In this document: positions 43,643 to 52,229 of the stretch, piece by piece
How positions within the stretch are numbered: position 1 is the stretch's first letter
Layout: each line of letters begins with the position of its first letter
Source of the DNA: Stereum hirsutum FP-91666 SS1
Taxonomy: Eukaryota > Basidiomycota > Agaricomycetes > Russulales > Stereaceae
Length of the DNA stretch: 64,000 nucleotides
NCBI RefSeq assembly: GCF_000264905.1
Contig: NW_006763151.1
Span: forward strand, 555,643 to 619,642
Direction: 5' to 3'
Notes under the pieces: generated by a model
What the model was told of the DNA's origin: nothing
Database searches by the model: none
Seen by the model: only the letters and a program-made list of their open reading frames with translations
Made by a program: the position numbers and the translations under genes

Positions 43643-44875
43643 ATGTCCGACCACGTCGAGGATCAGGACTGCGACGCTGGGGACACAGAGCTGCCCATCA
43701 TACCTCCCATCAGTAAGCTTCCGAACGAACTCTTGATCGTAGTCTTCTCCCTCATCAGAGACAAACCGTCGCGCTCGACCCTCGGATGGATTCGGATCAC
43801 GCATGTTTGTCGATCCTGGCGTGAAATTGCCATTGGCAGTCCCATTCTGTGGACCGCCACCCCTTTTCAGCTCGGAAAGTATTGGATGGAGGAATTTCTT
43901 CGTCGCTCAGAGCCGGTTCCTGCAAAAATCTACTGGTCACCCACTGTCAGCTCGCTGCCCCTCTCCGAAATCCCCATTGCCAGTATCCAAGCTCGTCTAA
44001 GTAGCCTCAGCATCGGTGTCACTACCAGTAAGGAAGCACTGAAAAGATTACTTCAAGGGTTTCCCACGTCCGTGCCCGTGTTGGAAGAACTACGCATCGC
44101 CTATTTGAACCGTTCGGGCACGATACATCACTCCACTGTTCCTGTACTCTCCGCCCAGGATTTACCATGCCTTCGTAGACTATCTCTGCATCGTATACCG
44201 CTGCACATGTGGCGGAGGTTCCCACTTCACATCCTCACAGGCTTGGATGACACCGAGAGACGCAGCCGCGAATAGTGTGATACTCACTTCCCTTCTCAAC
44301 GTCCTCCAGGCCACCCCGGTTCTTCAGTCGCTTGAGATCCGTAACCAGCTCCCATCCACTGGAAATGTCAACGACCCTGTCATTCCGCCCCTACGACGAC
44401 TCGTCCCGTTGAACAGTTTGTGCACACTCGTCATTCGAGGGGGGCTGTCATGTCTTGTTGGCCGGCTGATACAAAGCCTTTACATCCCGTTGCTCGCCAA
44501 CGGCGATTTTGAGGCCACTTACAGGCACAACCACGATTTTCAGGTTTATTGGCTATACGACGAACGCACAGAAGAGAGCCTACAAGTTTATTGACGACCT
44601 TCTCCAATCAGCGCCGAGTCTGGAAGAAATTCGCATCACCGGTATGAGGGAATCAGGCCATGAATTGGGAATCTTGCTTGACAACACCCCAGGATTCGAT
44701 TTTCCCCGCCAATCTCTCACTCGGTCTGTCCCGCTTCTTCGCAAGCTGTCTCTGTACAATATATCAGCAGTTCCTCGGAGCGATCTTCCCTTCCATAACC
44801 TCACTCGACTGGAGCTCAGTATGTTTTGCGACTCACATCTGTCAGTCAGCATTCGAGAGGTTGTCTCGACGTAAA
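43643..44875 (+). pseudogene. Broken, chimeric F-box/LRR gene
   Basis: The first part (MSDHVEDQD onward) has a complete F-box: SKLPNELLIVVFSLIRD, then LGWIRITHVCRSWREIAIGS. LRR-like sequence follows to HILTGLDD. Near 44245 the frame shifts: the continuation TPRDAAANSVILTSLLNVLQ is in another frame, with no intron signal. At about 44540 a second F-box-gene fragment begins, out of order: YTTNAQKRAYKFIDDLLQSA, then SVPLLRKLSLYNISAVPRSD and FHNLTRLELS. That fragment is closely similar to an internal part of the intact gene at 25754-27634. The locus is therefore a frameshifted copy joined to a partial duplicate, ending in sequence that includes the 47-bp dispersed repeat. Confidence 0.75.
44821..44867 (+). 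repeat. 47-bp dispersed repeat, partner of 23619-23665
   Basis: Matches the reverse complement of 23619-23665 with one difference. It lies at the 3' end of the broken F-box locus and directly before the repeat block. Confidence 0.7.
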
Positions 44876-44939
44876 AGCATAGGTTGTTCGAGATTGGTCT
44901 AGTAAATCGTCGTCCTTGTGTCGGGGTTAAGACGGTTAA

Positions 44940-45550
44940 CGAAAGTCACAAGCAGGGAGGGACAAACATTACAATTACGAGGTATTACTTAGAAATACTT
45001 ACGATTACTTACGATTACTTACAGTTACGGCGGCTGCGCTTCTAGGATCTATTTCGTTACAATTACTTTCGATTACAGTCGAGGTGCGAAATGATTACTA
45101 TTCAATACTATTCATTTGTATGATCCGTACGCACCAAAGACATTTTTGGGTCAGGTGGAAGCTCCGGATAGGCCCCGACTGTTCGATTGCCGCCACATTC
45201 ACCTTTTGGGGATGAGTGCCCGTAGCCTGCTTTTCGCCACATTTTTGCTGTTCTACCTGCCGTTCGACTCAACACTGTAAGAACACGGGAAAATCATGTG
45301 TATATCACTTGCAATGCTGCAGCACTTGTATCATTCAGCATTGGTGCGAGTGAGTTGCTGAACCAAAAAGATATGATGCACGTGCACGCAAGAGATTTCA
45401 TACCATTACTTACAATTACTTACGAATTGGGCGCAATACAGGGGGAATACATTACAATACATTTCCGGATCTCAACGCGCATGATTTCGAGGGAATACTA
45501 TTAGATTACATTACGTGGCGGTAATGTAATGTAAGTAACGTTTGGGAAAC
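44940..45550. mobile_element. Decayed repeat block with TTACGATTACTTAC-type ends
   Basis: Short iterations of TTACGATTACTTAC and ATTACTTACAATTACTTACG occur at both ends of this block, near 44970-45030 and 45405-45425. The right side finishes with GTAATGTAATGTAAGTAACG followed by TTTGGGAAACCC. There is no protein-coding frame. The pattern resembles the AT-rich subterminal repeats of small DNA transposons. No clear target-site duplication could be fixed by eye. Confidence 0.45.
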
Positions 45551-45556
45551 CCTGGT

Positions 45557-45741
45557 CACAAGTAGTACTGTACTTTTTCGACCAACTGTTCGTCACGCGT
45601 CACGGTCAAGAAATTCTGAGGGTGCCGATGAGCTCCGATTAGAAATCGAGGTTCATCGGCCAACCCCAACCCTAGGAATTTCCTAATCGGGCGAACAATT
45701 GGTCGAAAAACTACAGTACTGCATTGTAAGTTACTACTTGT
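45557..45741. mobile_element. Small inverted-repeat element (MITE-like)
   Basis: The left end (ACAAGTAGTACTGTACTTTT then TCGACCAACTGTTCG) is matched by the reverse complement of the right end (TACTACTTGT preceded by CAGTACTG, and CGAACAATTGGTCGAAAAAC). Together they form arms of about 28-40 bp with few mismatches and one insertion. The inside (GATGAGCTCCGATTAGAAAT versus TTTCCTAATCGGGC) is itself partly palindromic. At about 185 bp and non-coding, it fits a hairpin-like MITE. It sits just before the HNH-domain gene. Confidence 0.65.
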
Positions 45742-45784
45742 CGAAGTCGACGAGGAGACTCGTCCGCGTCAGCCTGAGACGAGA

Positions 45785-47396
45785 GTGTGGCGCGTCGGAG
45801 CGAGCCGCGAGCCGGTGAGTCCAGAAAAGGCAGGGATTGCCCTGGCCCATTGTCTTACACTGACTTACGACTTGAGTATTGCTTCAGTACCACGCAGGGA
45901 GCGACCTCTCGCCATTTCCAGAGTTATCGATGATTTCAGGGCCCTCTATATGCCAAATGCAGTCTCCAAATTCCCCACGACACCCGGCATCACCGCCGAT
46001 GATCTACCTTAGCTGCGCTCGCCACCGACGCCAACCGGGCAGGGCTCGACTTCGACCAAAAGGTCTCTCAGCCGGGATGCTAAAGCCTTTAACGAGGACA
46101 GAGCACGGTTTGCGGATGACCCTGGTTGCTTTCTCACCGGGTTTTCCTGTCTTTCCCTTGAAGCAGCCCACCTAGTGAACACTGTTCGTGATCGACATGA
46201 CCCGGCACGATTGACCCCATCTTGACTTCGCCCCCTAGCTTCATTTTTTGACAAGTGTTCTGGCTATCGTGCGCCGAACTAGAGACTTCACGCTGGAAAG
46301 CCTGGAGAATATGGTTCTTTGTACGACCTTCCTTTCCTGATTGTGATTCTTGTGTGTCTGACTGATGTGATCTAGTGTATCCACCGTATCACCGACACCT
46401 GGACTTATATGCCACGTACTCCATTACATTATGCAAGGATTCGCTGCAAGAGGTGATTGAAATTTTGAGGGAGGCCAACCTGGAGTGGGACAGATTGGTA
46501 GCGCTTCCAGCCCCGAGCAGTCTTCGGGATATTCCGGTGCGTATTTTAAGCCCAGCTAGACCTCATCAAGCTCAGTTCTATAAATTTCGCAGTGGGGCCA
46601 AAAGCGCCTTGGTCCATATGAAGTTCGACCTAATCCTTCTCCACCCTGCGCTTTTCCTCCCGCGCGGTCAGCACCTCGTCGCCCTCAAAACCCATGAGCC
46701 GCCAACGTACGCCGACTGGGCGGTCATCGATCGCGAACTGCGTGAACGGAACTCTCCCTCCGACTCCGCGCCCTACCCTCCCTTTTCCTACACCTCCCGC
46801 AAACGCACCACTCTCGACTACGTGAACCCATTCCTTCTCATCCTCAATGCGGGAGGAAGCTTCGGTATCATGAACAGAAATACGCATTTGATGATCTGAC
46901 GGACCGCCAGCTCGAGCTCGCGCAGCTGACCCTCGAGGCTTACGACCTAGTTTTATATCGCCCGTCCGCTTTTGTGGTCGAGCCTCTCCCGACAGCTGTT
47001 CCGAGTATGCCCCCTCTCCCCCGTCAGATCGCTGCATCTCATCAGGTGTCCAGTAATGGGGCTAGCATATACCAAGATGATGAGGAGAGAAGTGACAGTG
47101 TATCGGAGACTGGTAGCGAGCTGCTCAGTCCGGATGAAAGTCACAGGATTCTGGCGAGACTTGAAGACCCGAGTACCACACTGGAAGAAAGGAAGGATCT
47201 CGTGGATCTATTACTTGATGGTGCACGGCGTCAGTCCCTTTTGCGTCCTCTTTTTTGTCGTCGTCGTCGCCGTGGCTTGAAAATACGGAACCTGACTGTC
47301 ACTCTTCTGCCAGCCTACCGCCCTTTTCCCGTGGTCCCCGGTGTGGAGTTGCCCGAAGTGCCCAGTCTGTTTGGTCATGGAGGGCATGGGTCGTAG
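45785..47396 (+). CDS. HNH nuclease-domain protein, 5' end not found
   Basis: Downstream exons are well supported: to 45961, 46013-46174, 46239-46320, 46376-46821 and 46878-47396, with matching phases. The HNH fold is split over exons. DPGCFLTGFSCLSLEAAHLL carries the first conserved His. After SVLAIVRRTRDF come the Asn (FTLESLENMVLL) and the second His (YPPYHRHLDLYATYSITL), in the usual N...L....H..lD.Y order of the many agaric HNH proteins. The C-terminal part is charged (FDDLTDRQLELAQLTLEAYD) and ends in a basic, then Pro-rich tail. No ATG was found: the frame simply opens near 45785, 45 bp after the MITE. The gene may be 5'-truncated or have an unseen first exon. The biological role of this fungal family is unknown. 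Confidence 0.65.
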
Positions 47397-47710
47397 CTGT
47401 GTCGTAGTTCTTCGTGCTGTGTAGATGCCCCGCCTTTGTACGTACAACGTCCGAAACAAATGAACATCCATCCTTTATTTTCTTCCGCCTCTAATCAACG
47501 TCGTGTTTAGTTATTCCCCCCTATCATTCCAGGCATCAACACTCTTCATCGCGCTCGACGTCGATCGAAGGTTGACGACCGTATACCCCTTCATGAGCAA
47601 TTCTCATAGAATCGTAAAGCATAGCTGAGATATCTTAACATCTAGTTAAGTCGCAAAGGTACACATTCTTTTGAAATCTTTGTCGCGCACTCGGAACCGG
47701 CCCTCAGTGC
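47397..47710. other. Short intergenic region, convergent 3' ends
   Basis: About 310 bp between the HNH gene (plus) and the next minus-strand gene. Nothing was recognised. Confidence 0.5.
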
Positions 47711-48582
47711 TCACTTCCCTTCGTTACAAAACTCCTGCACAATCTCCGCGATCCTCCCCCGCCTCTCCACCCCCAAACCCCTCCCCGGCTCATAAACCCT
47801 CTGCCCCTGCCCATCCCTCCTCGTCACCGTCCCCACCGTCCCTCGCCTCCAACTCGCCTCCAACAACATATCCACACTCCGCGTGTGACTCTTCGTCTTA
47901 TGTTCCTTCCATCGTTCGAGCGCGTTGATAAGCAAGACCCCCAGAGGGACTGTAGGCAGCGTCGTCAGCTGGGCGGAGGACTGGGACTGGGACTGAGATT
48001 GGAGTTGGAAGAGGGAGGACGAGGAGAAGTGCCCGACGCGGGCCATGATCCATTCGAGGTCTCCGCCTGTGAGGTCGGTAGGCAGGCCGAGGGTTCCGGG
48101 AAGGACGAGTAGGATGTTACAAGAGGTCCGAGTCTGAGGTTCCTCGAAACGGATGATGCCGCTTGTTTCGTGCAGCTCAGGCTGGAGAAAATTGGAGACG
48201 AGTGTCAGATGGTGGGACTGAGCATGAGCATGAGATGAGACGATCTTCTCGAGGATGGTGTGGATCGGTTCGGACATTATTTGCACCGACGAAGCGGGCA
48301 TAAGAAGAATTTGGACGATCTACAGTATACGTATAGGGCGTTGAGATGCTGTATGGTCAGTCTGTAGACTCGGATTGAGGGGAAGAGCAGAATGAAGATA
48401 AATATTACCGTGCTTGGCCCTGGATATTCATAAGGGAACGCTCTGTGCAGCTTCGCCGCGACATCACCGAACAGTGCGCCTTTGTATCCAAGCTCTTTAA
48501 GCGTATTGAGCACGATGGATGCGCTCAGGAGCATCGTTTGGTATGTAACCGCGAGTGAAGGTTCTTGTGGTGCTTGTGACAT
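47711..48582 (-). CDS. Conserved-looking hypothetical protein
   Basis: Two exons (48409-48582, 47711-48319), phase 0, give 260 residues starting MSQAPQEPSLAVTYQTML. The acceptor before IVQILLMPASSVQIMSEPIH restores frame. The protein has amphipathic helices (VLNTLKELGYKGALFGDVAA), a hydrophobic strand (SCNILLVLPGTLGLPTDL), a Gln/Ser-rich stretch and a conserved-looking C-terminus (GVLLINALERWKEHKTKSHT, then GRIAEIVQEFCNEGK). No domain or signal peptide was recognised. The first part (LKELGYKGALFGDVAAKL) resembles the N-terminus of nucleotidyltransferase-like fungal proteins, but this is a guess. Confidence 0.65.
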
Positions 48583-48664
48583 GATTCAGATATCTATGTA
48601 GGAATACTGACGAGATGATGAAGAAGATGCGAAGGATGGAAAGAGGAGGAAGAGGAAAGCATCC

Positions 48665-48673
48665 TTATATATA
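48665..48673 (-). promoter_or_regulatory. TATA-like element
   Basis: An alternating TATATATA stretch 83-91 bp upstream of the ATG at 48582 on the minus strand. Confidence 0.35.
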
Positions 48674-48759
48674 TGTGTGTGCCGCTTTGTTCGAACAAAG
48701 AACCGTACCCAAAAGGGTCTTTGACACGCAACAAACCGCGGCAAGTTCCGCCTGTGACG

Positions 48760-48985
48760 ATGGTCAGTTATGGCAACAATCACTTTCACTTTCACTTTCA
48801 ACGTCACAAGAGCGTGCTTTGTGATCCCAAAACTCCATCAAGGGGATACCGTTTAGGTACTATTGCGCGCGGGAGCAGCAGTACTTAATTAACTGAAAGC
48901 GATTTCTTTTTTCAAAAGGACATGAATAAGCAGCTCTAAACACACGCACATCGGTAGATGCTCGACCCAGGTGAGACTCGCTCGT
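48760..48985. repeat. Diverged duplicate of 50420-50640
   Basis: Shared order of motifs: GTCAGTTATGGCAACAATCAC versus GTCAATTATGGCAAATGGCA; TATTGCGCGCGGGAGC versus TATTGCGCGCGAGCGATACTC; CTGAAAGCGATTTCTTTTTTC versus CGAAAGCGATTCTGTGTCG; and GACATGAATAAGCAGCTCTA versus GATATGGATGAGCAGCTCTG. The copy here is close to the promoter of the gene ending at 48582. Confidence 0.6.
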
Positions 48986-49149
48986 GTCGTGACTGGTAAA
49001 TCTCTTCCTGGACGACCTTCACGACCTTCATCGTGAGGGGCAACTTAGAATTCGTCAAATTATGAAGCTTGAAGCTGTGCAAACAGTAAAGGATAGAAAA
49101 GGTGCTGATTCGGAGGGTTTGAGGCCTACTTATGCCGAAGTAGAACCAT

Positions 49150-49610
49150 CGGGGGTGGCGAGGCTACAGATTACGGTGAGGGACTGGGAGGAGAGGGAGG
49201 AGAGGGACGGGGTGGTGGGTTTGATTTTGAGTTCGGATATGGAGATGACAGGCCTGCGAGGAGGAGGAGGAAGAGGGGGAGGTTAGACGAGGGATATATA
49301 GTTTGTGTTAACATCGGGTTCGTCTTCATTGTTTTCCATCGGAGGGTCGTCTTGTAAACTCGGAGCTGGGTCAGTGTTAAGAGTTTGAGCTTGCCTATCC
49401 GTTTGAGTTCGGGTTTGCCGATGGGAACAGCTGTGTTGTGGGTGATGGGAACGGGAAGCTTGTTCCAACCTTCGTAAACGAAAACTTTAAGAGTGGGAGA
49501 ATGTAGAGTAATTTCGTCTTTCCATTGCTGGGACAGGGAGACGGGGGTTATTGGTTTGAGCCTGGGCCTGAAAAAAAGCATGAATGTGAGAGTAACTTTC
49601 AACTTACTCC
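49150..49610 (-). pseudogene. Fragment of a SNF2/SHPRH-like helicase gene
   Basis: The minus-strand frame reads ITPVSLSQQWKDEITLHSPT followed by LKVFVYEGWNKLPVPI. This matches the segment after helicase motif Ia in SNF2/SHPRH-type proteins (hydrophobic-PxSLxxQWxxEI, then LKVxVYEG). A second frame gives DDPPMENNEDEPDVNTNYIS. No Walker motifs or other helicase blocks occur nearby, and frames are interrupted, so this is a relic. Related fragments are at 50700-51110 and 60310-60560. Confidence 0.6.
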
Positions 49611-50009
49611 AACGATGGATGAACCGCGCGAAAAGGCACCATGTCGATGTCAGTCCGTTCAGAATCCAGATCGGTGCTCCGAACCAAGAAGGCAGAACCG
49701 GTGGGTATGCTATGTATGTACGATGATTTTACTCAGTAGAGTAATCACCAACGTAACACAACGCAGAATTCCGCCAGGCCGCTTCCTCTGGGGCAAGTAT
49801 TTACTTACACCGCTTTGAACGTCGTCCCTGCATTGTGGCCTTACAGTAGGCAGTGTGAGATCATTTGTCAGTATGAGTGGTACTCGATGTCATGTCATGG
49901 TACTCACTAGTAAGTAAGTTAGAAGCTGCCATGGTTTTCTTTCACGGACGGCTTCGCCTCCAGACTGAGAAGGACACGCCGATCTGGCATGCCATGGTGA
50001 AAACCGAGC

Positions 50010-50400
50010 TTCGAGTCCGTTTTGCGTCTATTTGATCTGTGGGACTTGGAGCTTGCAATTGGCTATCACTCGTGTCGACTTCGAGTTTGAGCCTGTCAGT
50101 GTCAGAGGCAAGGAGACGGCGGGCCCGTGAGAATTAAGAGTGTGTGGACGAGGCACCTCGAGGAAGTGTCAATGGACGTACCGTGCCGTTTCTTGCGAGA
50201 CAGATCATCGAATGAGAGCAGGCGAGAACGAATCGCGAGTTTCCCGTAATATTAATGAGGTAGTTCAGTCCAAGACGAGAGGTGCTAGAAATATAGGATT
50301 TGAATTTGCGCCATCCATTTGTGTGATGTGGCGTACGGTACGGATGATCTGGGGTCTACATTGGAGCAGAAACGGATCCATTAATATTGCGCGTGCGAGG
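50010..50400 (+). repeat. Repeat family A, diverged copy
   Basis: Similar to 51165-51540. Shared landmarks include TTGATCTGTGGGACTT, GACGAGGCACCTCGAGG, GTTCAGTCCAAGA, GATGTGGCGTACGG and GATCTGGGG in the same order. It has no coding frame. Confidence 0.65.
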
Positions 50401-50419
50401 TTCCTGTGACGATACCATC

Positions 50420-50640
50420 GTCAATTATGGCAAATGGCAACATTCACATCTTTACTGTACCGTGGTAGAGGGAGCATGCTCTGTGAGCGCAAAAACCATC
50501 GGCATCAAAGGGATATAAGTATTGCGCGCGAGCGATACTCAACCGACCGAAAGCGATTCTGTGTCGAAAGGATATGGATGAGCAGCTCTGGATACACGCA
50601 CTTCGGCATATCTCTTGACCCAACAGATCCTCGGTCGTGA
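50420..50640. repeat. Diverged duplicate of 48760-48985
   Basis: Partner of the repeat at 48760-48985; see that entry for the shared motifs. Confidence 0.6.
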
Positions 50641-50699
50641 ATTGTACATATTTCCATTGTCCCTTATCCCTCGTTGCGAGAAGCTAGAGCTGCGGGCAT

Positions 50700-51110
50700 G
50701 CAAAAAACTTAGAGTGCGTCTGACAAATTACGGCACTGGGAAAAGGGTAGAAAAGGAACTGACTGGTTGGATCTGAAGCGCAGTATGCCATAAGCAGACT
50801 TATAGAAGGATTGACAATCATAATATGAAGTCGTCGAGATCCACGAAAGAAGGAAGAGAGTGAGGATGTTTAGGCAGGGAGTGTCAGTAAGCGCGGGCTT
50901 GACTTCGGGTTTGGAGGTGGAAGGCGTGCGAGAAAGAGGTGGTGAAAGGGGGAAGGTTAAATAAGAAAGAGCCCGGGATGATTTGTGGTGGTGATTATTG
51001 AGCTCGTCTCGTGGACTAGGAGTGTGGTTACAAGAGCTCAAGCCAGAGAGTGAGATCCGTGGGACTCTACTAGTAACTGCGACGCAAGGTAACACAAAGG
51101 TCTGTCAGAC
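50700..51110 (-). pseudogene. Second relic of the SNF2/SHPRH-like gene
   Basis: On the minus strand the stretch TTTAACCTTCCCCCTTTCAC and CTCCAAACCCGAAGTCAAGC parallels 60310-60560 (TCTAACCTCCCCTCTTTCTC and CTCCAAACCCGAGGTTGAAC) and, more weakly, 49150-49300. Frames are broken. Confidence 0.5.
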
Positions 51111-51164
51111 TCAGGAAAACACGCTGCTCTTGGACATCGCGCGGTAAAACTAAGAATTGAGTCT

Positions 51165-51790
51165 GTTTACATTGATCTGTGGGACTTCGAATTGAGTACC
51201 ACTCGTGTCAAGTTCGAGTCAGAGTCAGAGCGAGGGGACGGTGGGAACCTGCATGGACGAGGCACCTCGAGGTAGCAAGTAGACATACCACTGGATTCCC
51301 TGTACTAGCAAGACAGTCCATCGGAGACACTGGGCGAGAATATATCGCGAGGGATCTGGAACGAGAGTGTTCAGTCCAAGAAGGGAGAGGCGACAAAGAG
51401 AGCGCAAAGTTCCATTTGATGTGGCGTACGGAAGATCTGGGGCCACACTCAAGCAAAAACGGATTCGCCGCGTTTTCTCCCTTGCTTGACCGCCCGAAAA
51501 GCTATCCACTGCGGAGATATACGTGTCGGGATCCCACAGCATTGTCAAGCGACCCGTTCTACCCATCAGAGACCAAAAGAAACGACGAAAAGAAATCGTG
51601 GAGACCGCAAAGCTTCAACGCAGAAGTCGCGCATCTTCCGAGCGCGGCGGTTCGTTCGCGTCAAAGACTTCCGCCAGATCTGGAGCGTGCGTGCGTGCGT
51701 GGCTCAGCTGAGTGGCACAAATTGGGATATGGTAACAGAAATGAAAATGAATAACAAAATACAGGACAGGGCCGCGGATGGGAGACGTCA
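51165..51790 (+). repeat. Repeat family A, left arm of inverted pair
   Basis: Closely matched by the reverse complement of 59285-59900. Examples: CGCAGAAGTCGCGCATCTTC here and its complement GAAGATGCGCGACTTCTGCG there; CAGCTGAGTGGCACAAATTG here and CAATTTGTGCCACTCAGCTG there. It has no intact coding frame. It lies just outside the acyl-CoA synthetase gene. Confidence 0.85.
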
Positions 51791-52229
51791 ATCCTCGCTT
51801 CCCTCTCCCCTGTGTATCGCCACACTCCCATGCCCACAGACTGCATCGTCAGCGGAACCGCATGCATATGCAAGCATGGTGCCTCGGACTCGGACGCACT
51901 CCTCTGCAGAAGAGCTTATCAGTGACGAGTGTTGGTCTCCACTGGAAAGCTTCCATCATGTATCATCCAGACTCCCCGTCGCCACCCATGGCCACAGAAT
52001 CCATCCATCACATTGCACATGCACAATTTCAAGGCATGAACGAGAGAGATCATTCATTACAGGGACTCGACAGCAGAGAAAGACAAGAAAGTAAGAAAGA
52101 GGGCAAAAAGAGAAACACCATCCCGTAGATCGCACAAACGAACAACAAGCCGTCTAGGTAAAGCACAAAGTCCCGGCCTATCGTACCCGATCGTATTCCT
52201 AGGGCCGACTACTCTAACCCTGAACCCGA
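51791..52229. other. Non-coding stretch downstream of the acyl-CoA synthetase gene
   Basis: No gene was recognised. It contains the 3' region of the minus-strand synthetase gene. Confidence 0.4.

Noticed and set aside
44970..45030. TTACGATTACTTAC iterations as telomere-like DNA
   Set aside because: The unit differs from the fungal telomere TTAGGG, is short and irregular, and reappears at the other end of the block, which fits transposon subterminal repeats better.
46009..46012. In-frame stop in the HNH gene as evidence of a pseudogene
   Set aside because: A GT-AG intron (45962-46012) removes the stop and keeps phase 0, so the gene body can be intact.
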